Positions 57,814 through 64,000 of a DNA stretch of 64,000 nucleotides are shown here, piece by piece. Where the stretch lies: assembly GCA_002413785.1 (NCBI GenBank), contig DHXR01000001.1:18199-82198 (forward strand), in the 5' to 3' direction. The notes under the pieces were generated by a model that saw only the letters and a list, made by a program, of their open reading frames with translations, ran no database searches and had not been told where the DNA came from. The DNA comes from Mucilaginibacter sp. UBA5151 (GTDB lineage Bacteria; Bacteroidota; Bacteroidia; Sphingobacteriales; Sphingobacteriaceae). Each line of letters begins with the position of its first letter. Position 1 is the first letter of the stretch. The translations under genes were made by a program, and so were the position numbers.

Positions 57814-58608
57814 TTATTTATTTTGAATGAACTGTTTAAACATTCCCAAAGTACCTAATGTCCGGTTTAAGTAGCGGTAATAACTTATGGGTTTTAAATA
57901 TTTTTTAAACAGCATATCCCTGTCCCGTTCAAAAAACGGATCTTTTGTATAACTCGAAAATCCTCCATCACAAAAATAAGAAACCAGGTGGCCGGCATGA
58001 ACAAAATCAAATTGAGGGTCACTCCAGCAGCGAAGGTTTAAATGATAGTCGGCGTACACTTTATATTGCTTGTCAAACTTATACTTATCAAACACGGCTT
58101 TGGGATAAAAGATGGCCTGGGGGCAAATATTAAGCTTGGTTAAATAGTAATCGTCGTAAACCTTTAAAAATTCTTTTCCATAAAACAACAGGTTGCCGTA
58201 ATAAATGGTGTTGGTTTCCTTTAGTAAGCTGATCATTTTGCCAAAACCATCCAGCAAAATATCATCTGCCCCCAAAAATATCAACCATTTCCCATTGACA
58301 TAGTTTATGGCCTTATTCATAGCATCATAAATGCCGTTATCCGGCTCACTTATCCAAAAATCAATAATATCTTCATTTTCTTTTAAAATATCAACAGTGC
58401 CGTCGGTACTATTGCCATCAACAACAACAAATTCTATTATGCTGGTTTTGTGTTTATTAACGCTCTTTATCAGATTTGGCAATATTTTGGCGGCATTAAA
58501 AGTAACACATACAATAGAAACCAATAATTCGTTATTATCGGTTTTAATCAGCGTTAAACTATTGCTGCTATTTGGAATAAACTCACTTAACTGTAATTGT
58601 TCTAACAT
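57814..58608 (-). CDS. Glycosyltransferase family 2
   Basis: 264 aa. LVSIVCVTFNAAKILPNLIK, FVVVDGNSTDGTVDIL (DxN/DxS sugar-nucleotide site), GIYDAMNKAINYVNGKWLIF with LGADD (DXD). WcaA-like, of the type that starts or extends short repeat units. Starts 18 bp before the GT9 gene, so co-transcribed. Confidence 0.88.
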   Translation of the reverse strand: MLEQLQLSEFIPNSSNSLTLIKTDNNELLVSIVCVTFNAAKILPNLIKSVNKHKTSIIEFVVVDGNSTDGTVDILKENEDIIDFWISEPDNGIYDAMNKAINYVNGKWLIFLGADDILLDGFGKMISLLKETNTIYYGNLLFYGKEFLKVYDDYYLTKLNICPQAIFYPKAVFDKYKFDKQYKVYADYHLNLRCWSDPQFDFVHAGHLVSYFCDGGFSSYTKDPFFERDRDMLFKKYLKPISYYRYLNRTLGTLGMFKQFIQNK

Positions 58609-58971
58609 AAATGGGATATTTAAACTAATTCGCAGAAGTTAAAAAACATAATTTCAGTCAAAATATTTTTATGCTTAAAGAGGTGCCGAAGTTTTGTGTT
58701 TTTGGAATACTGGTTATGTTTGAATTTGAAACGCAATTAAAAACTTGATTGTTATTGCTCAATAAAATTGTTACAAAAACGTTATTCTTAACAATATTCA
58801 GTGGCAAATGTAATCTGTTGCGGGGATTTTCGACTAAAGTTTAGGTTTTAAAAACTCAGTCTTGTGAGCGCACTTAATATTGTGTTACTGTTCGTAAAGA
58901 TTTACGCAGTTCAATTTATACGGGGTTTTATAATTGCAAAATAAGATATTTAGCCGTGCCCCGGTTATTTT
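58609..58971. other. AT-rich gap inside the glycosyltransferase cluster
   Basis: 363 bp with no plausible ORF, repeat or terminator. It separates the upstream three genes from the downstream two and probably holds the promoter of the latter. Confidence 0.5.
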
Positions 58972-59910
58972 TTAATTGGCATTTTTCTTCATTTTTAAAC
59001 CCCAAATCTGTTTGATTACATAATTCATCTTGCTGATTACGGTTTTCTTACGCATAAAAAAGATGGCCTTCCAGTGTCTTAGCAGAAGAGCACTAAATTC
59101 AAATGAAATAAAACTATCAGAACGTCTTTTATATGCTCTATAAAATTGGTCAATCAGACTTTGGTTTTTATTATGCTGAAAAGATTTACAATAGTATAGC
59201 CAATTTAATGTTCGCTGGAAATTTTCAGCAGAGGACATTTTGTATTTGTCCTTTTCCCTTGCTAATTGCAAAATATTTGTTTCGCTTTTATCATGTTGCC
59301 TGTATTTTACAAGGCATTGCGGGATAAAATCAATTGTTCCAATATTTGTTGCAACATAAGCCAGCCACCAATCATGAAAGTAGCCCTTTTTAAGGGGCAG
59401 GGTCAGCTCGATTAAGCTTTTTTTCATCAAAATGGAATGCCCCGAAACACAGTTGAAGAATAAAAAGGCTAATGGATTATCTCCGTGATACAGGTTCATA
59501 AGGTCCGACATCTTTTTGTTCATGCTGGTGCCGTCTTCATGAATAAATTCTGAGTCATGGTAAATGAAAATATTATCCTTTATTGCCGCAACCTGTAATT
59601 CAATTTTTTGCGGGGCCCATAAATCATCCTGGTCGCATAAGGCGATCAGCTCACCTGTACAATAGGTTGCCGCCCGCTCGAAGTTGGCAGTAAAGCCCAA
59701 ATTACTTTCATTGCGATAGAGCTTAAATTGAGGGTTTTTAGCGGCGTACGCTTCAAGTATAGCAAAAGTTTCGTCGGTTGAACAATCATCAACAACAATT
59801 ATTTCTATCGGCCTATAGGTTTGGCCGACAAGCGTATCCAGTTGTTCGGCTAAAAATTCAGCTCCGTTAAAAGTACACAACGCAACGGAAACTAAAGGGG
59901 ATTGTGTCAT
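58972..59910 (-). CDS. Glycosyltransferase family 2 (rhamnosyltransferase-like)
   Basis: 312 aa. LVSVALCTFNGAEFLAEQLD, IIVVDDCSTDETFAILEAYA, LYRNESNLGFTANFERAATY, LIALCDQDDLWAPQKIELQV and HDSEFI are GT2 motifs of the CpsIJ/rhamnosyltransferase type. The C-terminal 110 residues form an amphipathic tail. Second gene from the cluster's middle gap, 36 bp after the preceding gene. Confidence 0.88.
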   Translation of the reverse strand: MTQSPLVSVALCTFNGAEFLAEQLDTLVGQTYRPIEIIVVDDCSTDETFAILEAYAAKNPQFKLYRNESNLGFTANFERAATYCTGELIALCDQDDLWAPQKIELQVAAIKDNIFIYHDSEFIHEDGTSMNKKMSDLMNLYHGDNPLAFLFFNCVSGHSILMKKSLIELTLPLKKGYFHDWWLAYVATNIGTIDFIPQCLVKYRQHDKSETNILQLAREKDKYKMSSAENFQRTLNWLYYCKSFQHNKNQSLIDQFYRAYKRRSDSFISFEFSALLLRHWKAIFFMRKKTVISKMNYVIKQIWGLKMKKNAN

Positions 59911-59946
59911 TTACTAAATTTTTTCAGCATGTGTATTTAATAATGC

Positions 59947-60942
59947 TCAGGGTTTAAAGCGCACAAGCTTTTTATGCTTAACTGAATTCCTGATTTTCGT
60001 TACAACATTAAAAATAGTCACCTGGCTTTCATTTTCATCCATTAAACTCTTTATGCGTTCTTTATATTGTTTAATAATTTTCCTGTTTTGGAATAAATCT
60101 TTATAGCTTTTCCAAATCCAGGTTTGTCCTGCAAGCAATTTAGGCAATAAATCAACTATTGTTATTTGTAAGTACCATCCAATCAAGGCCAGGCCATTCA
60201 AATGAAGTGCATGCAGGTAAAAACGGTTACGGTAATATACGCTTTTTACCCATTTTACGGTTTCATAATTTTTTGTACTTGCGGAAACCTGATGTCTGCA
60301 GATGGCCTTATGTTCATAGTAACATTTCCAACCCAGCCTCCAGGCCCTTATACTTAACTCCATGTCTTCACAGTAGAAAGGCGAGAAAAGCTCATAAAAA
60401 CCACCTATCTGCTTAAGTTTAGCTGCATTGATCAATGCATTGGCGCCTGATAAATAAAATGTATAAAGTCTGTTACCGCCTTCATTGGTATAACAAAAAT
60501 AATCGGTCTTCAATTTCAGGCCGTTAAATTTTGGCACACGGGCAGCATCCTGTATATGATCGCCTTCCATATCAATTATACGGCCCATTACCCCAAAGGT
60601 ATCCCAGGCCAAAAAGTACTTCCATTGATGCTCAAAATAATCCGGGGACAATTTTACGTCAGAGTTTAGAAGCAATATTAATTCGTACTTTGCAATTTCA
60701 ATACCACGGTTGCATGAATAAGAAAAGCCTTTATTGACCTGGTTTACTACAAGGTTTACCTGCGGGTATTCGGATCTGATAAATTCAACCGACGTATCTT
60801 TCGAACAATCGTCAACAATAATTATCTCATAAGCAACCCCTGCATTTTTTATCGCATCAAAGATAAAGGGCAGGTATTCCTGGAGCAGGTGCTTGCCATT
60901 ATAATTAGGAATGATAACCGAAACGCTCTTTCTGGGATCCAT
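59947..60942 (-). CDS. Glycosyltransferase family 2 (GT2_RfbF-like)
   Basis: 331 aa. VSVIIPNYNGKHLLQEYLPF, IIIVDDCSKDTSVEFIRSEY, VNQVNKGFSYSCNRGIEIAK, LILLLNSDVKLSPDYF (DXD written NSD) and SPFYCEDMELSIRAWRLGWK are present. Acts with its neighbours on a surface glycan. Only 5 bp separate it from the upstream gene. Confidence 0.9.
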   Translation of the reverse strand: MDPRKSVSVIIPNYNGKHLLQEYLPFIFDAIKNAGVAYEIIIVDDCSKDTSVEFIRSEYPQVNLVVNQVNKGFSYSCNRGIEIAKYELILLLNSDVKLSPDYFEHQWKYFLAWDTFGVMGRIIDMEGDHIQDAARVPKFNGLKLKTDYFCYTNEGGNRLYTFYLSGANALINAAKLKQIGGFYELFSPFYCEDMELSIRAWRLGWKCYYEHKAICRHQVSASTKNYETVKWVKSVYYRNRFYLHALHLNGLALIGWYLQITIVDLLPKLLAGQTWIWKSYKDLFQNRKIIKQYKERIKSLMDENESQVTIFNVVTKIRNSVKHKKLVRFKP

Positions 60943-60947
60943 CTGCG

Positions 60948-61826
60948 TTATTTAACAATTTTGTAATTTCTGTATTCGCTGACCCTCCAACCGGTAATAT
61001 CTTCAATTTTCTGCAAAAACTTCCTTCTAAAGGTCATTTTTTTGTGGAGTTGATCCAAATCTATATTAAGGTTCCAGTTTGTTGCCGCTATGCGTTTTTG
61101 CATTACTGCCGGGTGGCTGTCTGTAAAACGGATTAACCTGTCAGCGTTTTTATAATCAAACTCAAAAGTTTCGGGCAGGTTTTGGGCCAGCCATTCGTCA
61201 TCATGATAAAACAGGTTAAAGTTGCGCAATTTGTTTTTTAAACCAGCGGGCGGTTTTACCCAGCCATAATGATATATATAGGCATCTATCAGTTTAACCT
61301 TTATTTTACGCCCGTTCAACCTGAACCCTTGTGCATCCCGGTAAGAATGTATTGCTTTATTATTGCGTAAAATCCTGATCTCCCGCCGGTACCATCTGCG
61401 CGAATGGCCATAATAGTCGTACGAGCCATAAAAATGCAGGTATTTGAACAGTAAACCTTCAATATTGGTGTTCTGCAAATTATCCTCCATCTCTTTTTTT
61501 ATAAGCGGAAGATATTTTTCATGGACGCATTCATCGCCCTGTATGTAAAATGCCCAGTCGGCATCCGGCGATATTGCATTAAAGGCGATGTCCGTCTGGG
61601 CTGCAAATATCGCCCCGCCTTCACGCAGGCTATCATCCCAAACAGTATCGATGATCTTGATTTTTGGCGAATTTATTGCCCTGATCAGGTTCCCGGTTTC
61701 ATCATCGCAATTGCCTAATGCCACTATAAACTCATCGCAAACCGGCAAAATGGATGTGATAGCCTCAACTATTGGGTAATCATTTTTTACTGCGTTCCTT
61801 ATAAATGTAAAACCTGCTACCTTCAT
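60948..61826 (-). CDS. Glycosyltransferase family 2-like protein
   Basis: 292 aa. MKVAGFTFIRNAVKNDYPIV, FIVALGNCDDETGNLIRAIN, WAFYIQGDECVHEKYLPLIK (QGDE as the DXD-equivalent), and GLLFKYLHFYGSYDYY are marks of a divergent GT2 branch common in Bacteroidota polysaccharide clusters. It is the first gene of the cluster. A TATATTTG box (61834-61841) ends 7 nt before the ATG. Divergent from meaB. Confidence 0.8.
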   Translation of the reverse strand: MKVAGFTFIRNAVKNDYPIVEAITSILPVCDEFIVALGNCDDETGNLIRAINSPKIKIIDTVWDDSLREGGAIFAAQTDIAFNAISPDADWAFYIQGDECVHEKYLPLIKKEMEDNLQNTNIEGLLFKYLHFYGSYDYYGHSRRWYRREIRILRNNKAIHSYRDAQGFRLNGRKIKVKLIDAYIYHYGWVKPPAGLKNKLRNFNLFYHDDEWLAQNLPETFEFDYKNADRLIRFTDSHPAVMQKRIAATNWNLNIDLDQLHKKMTFRRKFLQKIEDITGWRVSEYRNYKIVK

Positions 61827-61916
61827 TTAAGGGCAAATATAGCTTTATCCTGCTTTTTCATCATAATAATATTATTCAGACTATATTCTGCACGGTGAAA
61901 TTATTTTAATAGATTA

Positions 61917-61924
61917 TATTTTTG
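61917..61924 (+). promoter_or_regulatory. -7 box TATTTTTG for meaB
   Basis: Exact TAnnTTTG match 18 bp before the meaB ATG. Confidence 0.55.
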
Positions 61925-61942
61925 TTACTTTATCACCATATA

Positions 61943-62833
61943 ATGCAAACCACCCAAAAAAATATTAAGCCCGATTGTAATGATTTCCGCTCAGTGGCAC
62001 GAGCCTTAACCATTATTGAAAATGACATTGACGGCGCTGATGAATTGTTGAAAAATTTAACTTTTACTAAAAATGCGCCTATTATAGGAATAACCGGACC
62101 ACCTGGTGCCGGGAAAAGTACATTGGTAAATGCACTTATCAGCCACTTATTAAAAAACGGGCATAAAATAGCGGTATTGGCTGTTGACCCTACATCGCCC
62201 TTTAATTTCGGGTCATTACTGGGCGACAGGATAAGGATGGCACCGCATTTTAACCACAAGGATGTTTTTATCCGCTCGCTGGCTACACGCGGCTCATTAG
62301 GGGGCCTGTCTGCGAAAACTATTGAAATGGCCGATGTTTTGCGCGCTGCCGGCTTTGATTATATTTTGATTGAAACCGTGGGTGTGGGCCAATCGGAAGT
62401 TGAGATTGCCGGGCTTGCCGACATTACACTATTGGTTTTGGTGCCTGAAAGCGGGGATGAGATACAAAACATCAAATCGGGTTTAATGGAGATTGCTGAT
62501 GCATTTATTGTAAATAAGGCCGACAGGGCGGATGCCGATCTTTTTGCAAATAATTTAAAAAAAATCATTAATCAAAGTAAAGAGGAGCAAATCCCGGTAT
62601 TTAAAACCATAGCTTCGAGTGGCGAAGGACTTAAAGAAGTGACCGATTTTATAGTTTCCGGCCTGCCGAAAAAAAATAAGCGCAAGGAAATATTACTTGC
62701 TGAAAGGGCTTACAGAATTATACAACAAAAACGGATGGCCAACATAGATAAAAAAAAGCTACAGCAGGAAATTGCCAAAGCTTTAGCCGATCCGGCTTTT
62801 AATTTGTATAGTTTTGTGGACAAGTGTATATGA
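61943..62833 (+). CDS. meaB: Methylmalonyl-CoA mutase-associated GTPase
   Basis: 296 aa from the ATG of MQTTQKNIKPDCNDFRSVAR. P-loop GPPGAGKST (52-60), LAVDPTSPFNFGSLLGDRIR, FIRSLATRGSLGGLSAKT, IETVGVGQSEVEIAGLADIT, and FIVNKADRAD (NKAD guanine motif). It loads and protects adenosylcobalamin in methylmalonyl-CoA mutase. The mutase genes are not in the window. Confidence 0.94.
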   Translation: MQTTQKNIKPDCNDFRSVARALTIIENDIDGADELLKNLTFTKNAPIIGITGPPGAGKSTLVNALISHLLKNGHKIAVLAVDPTSPFNFGSLLGDRIRMAPHFNHKDVFIRSLATRGSLGGLSAKTIEMADVLRAAGFDYILIETVGVGQSEVEIAGLADITLLVLVPESGDEIQNIKSGLMEIADAFIVNKADRADADLFANNLKKIINQSKEEQIPVFKTIASSGEGLKEVTDFIVSGLPKKNKRKEILLAERAYRIIQQKRMANIDKKKLQQEIAKALADPAFNLYSFVDKCI

Positions 62834-62872
62834 TTTCGGATTTTTTTTTGCTGTAACCGGACAGCCGGCATA

Positions 62873-64000
62873 CTATTCGTTCATTATTTCCTCAATATGT
62901 TCGGCCTCAACCGGAATATCGGACATAAGGTCGATATTTCCATTTTCCGTTATTAATATATCATTTTCAATACGCACAGCCAGGCCCTCTTCGGGAATAT
63001 ATATCCCCGGTTCGCAGGTTAATATATTGCCGACCTCAAAAGATTTGTACCTGCTGGCAAAGTCATGAACGTCCAAACCCAGGTGATGCGATGTGCCGTG
63101 CATAAAGTATTTTTTATATAAAGGCATTTTAGGGTCCTGTTTAGCTACATCATGCTTATCCAGCAGCCCAAGGCCGATTAGCTCACCGGTCATTATTTTT
63201 CCAACCTCTTCGTGGTATTCGTTCCATGCTGCCCCTGCAACAATCAGTTTGGTGGCAGCACGCATTACGCGTAAAACAGCATTGTAAACATCAAGCTGCC
63301 GTTTCGAATAGCGCCCGTTCACAGGTATCGACCTGCTCATGTCCGCATTATAGTTAGCATATTCGGCTGCAAAGTCAAAAAGGATGACGTCACCGTCTTT
63401 GCAAACCTGGTTATTCTCGGTATAATGCAGCACAATCGCATTTTTACCCGATGCAATAATAGGGCTATAGGCATGGCCGGTAGCACGCTGCATTAAAAAC
63501 TCATGCGTAACTTCGGCCTCTATCTCATATTCTGCTACGCCGGGCTTAACAAATTTAAGTACCCTGACAAATGCATCCCGCGTAATATCGCAGGCCTTTT
63601 TCGTTAATTCAATCTCGATATCCGATTTTATAACCCTGAGGTCGCGTAAAATAAGGGCCGAACGCTCATAATGGTGCAAGGGATATTTTGCACGCAATGA
63701 TTCAAATAACCGTATGTCACGATATGGCACGGTATGGCTGTAGCGGTCATTTTCATTCGTGTTGATATAAATATGGTCCGCATAGTTTATTATGGTATGT
63801 AAAATAACATCAAATTCACTCAGCCAAAATACGCTTTCGATCCCGGACGCTGCTTTCGCTTCTTCTTTTGTATATTTATGGCCCTCCCAAATAGCGATAT
63901 GTTCGTTGGTTTGTCTTAAAAAAAGTACTTCTTTGTATAACGGATTAGGACAGTCCGGAAATAATATTAAAATACTTTGCTCCTGGCCAATACCCGAGAG
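62873..64000 (-). CDS. Xaa-Pro aminopeptidase (M24), 5' end beyond the window
   Basis: At least 375 codons; the frame stays open to the window edge, so the N-terminus is missing here. The visible N-terminal AMP_N part includes ILILFPDCPNPLYKEVLFLR and SVFWLSEFDVILHTIINYAD. The catalytic domain has ILFDFAAEYANYNADMSRSI (two metal Asp), FMHGTSHHLGLDVHD (His), TCEPGIYIPEEGLAVRIEND (Glu, Glu). It removes N-terminal residues preceding proline with two metal ions. A GTG at 63730 is not the true start. It converges on meaB. Confidence 0.92.
   Translation of the reverse strand, partial: LSGIGQEQSILILFPDCPNPLYKEVLFLRQTNEHIAIWEGHKYTKEEAKAASGIESVFWLSEFDVILHTIINYADHIYINTNENDRYSHTVPYRDIRLFESLRAKYPLHHYERSALILRDLRVIKSDIEIELTKKACDITRDAFVRVLKFVKPGVAEYEIEAEVTHEFLMQRATGHAYSPIIASGKNAIVLHYTENNQVCKDGDVILFDFAAEYANYNADMSRSIPVNGRYSKRQLDVYNAVLRVMRAATKLIVAGAAWNEYHEEVGKIMTGELIGLGLLDKHDVAKQDPKMPLYKKYFMHGTSHHLGLDVHDFASRYKSFEVGNILTCEPGIYIPEEGLAVRIENDILITENGNIDLMSDIPVEAEHIEEIMNE

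Noticed and set aside
63728..63730. GTG as the start of the M24 aminopeptidase
   Set aside because: The frame continues upstream without a stop to the window edge and encodes the expected AMP_N domain.

Overview
The window reads as chromosomal DNA of a Bacteroidota bacterium, most probably Sphingobacteriaceae and Mucilaginibacter-like. This is inferred from gene content and was not tested by database search. Supporting signs are at least a dozen Bacteroidota-type -7 promoter boxes (TAnnTTTG), a DUF4293 protein, a LytS/LytTR pair, a RAYT transposase with its own REP repeats, an animal-mitochondrial-type aconitase, and a fused chitinase-like/deacetylase/glycosyltransferase protein. I saw no tRNA, rRNA or CRISPR array.

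Layout. 1-2.8 kb is worn mobile DNA: a candidate small RNA, the 3' remnant of an IS110 transposase joined to the 3' remnant of ispF, a membrane protein, and a RAYT gene bracketed by REPs. 2.8-9.1 kb (minus) has the trimodular polysaccharide enzyme, an unlisted FeoB-associated small protein, and a decaying amidoligase-type operon: a frame-disrupted ATP-grasp-like gene, a glutamine amidotransferase, and a YbdK tail. 9.1-18.1 kb has Nudix, PlsC, a LytS/LytTR pair diverging from a truncated ABC gene, an M28 peptidase and a UvrD-type helicase-nuclease. 18.1-22.2 kb is accessory: a Bro-N gene between 95-bp copies of the helicase 5' end, a UDG-like two-gene unit, and intact and broken toxin-antitoxin genes.

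22.3-30.4 kb is mostly core: a beta-barrel protein, an ABC exporter, TruA, DUF4293, a ParE-type TA pair, an alpha/beta hydrolase and a DEAD-box helicase. A complete IS110-family element follows (about 30.6-32.1 kb), with a structured leader that may be its bridge RNA. 32.3-45.5 kb carries a lipoprotein, GpsA, adaptor plus TolC, a chitooligosaccharide-type deacetylase, aconitase, a bestrophin and GcvP. A copy of the aconitase 3' end lies 1.65 kb beyond the gene. 45.6-48.1 kb is a small island (GIY-YIG-like protein, unknown protein, YoeB-type TA) between long direct repeats.

48.3-56.5 kb holds a receiver-like protein, SerS, RsmI, Lnt, DUF6984, an orphan HigA-like antitoxin, an HxlR regulator and a patatin. 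56.6-61.8 kb is a minus-strand run of five glycosyltransferases, suggesting surface-polysaccharide assembly. MeaB and a partial M24 aminopeptidase close the window.

The recurring theme is intergenic repeats and gene-end duplications. There are at least eight repeat classes: TTGTCTGAACC palindromes, RAYT REPs, GCACATC decamers, CCTTTCA heptamers, TGTCCAAGCG palindromes, GACGCAATGC palindromes, CCTCACCC repeats and GTCATTGCGAGG repeats. Several simple arrays abut stop codons in sense orientation. Five or six start codons lie only 4-7 nt after a -7 box, which implies leaderless mRNAs.
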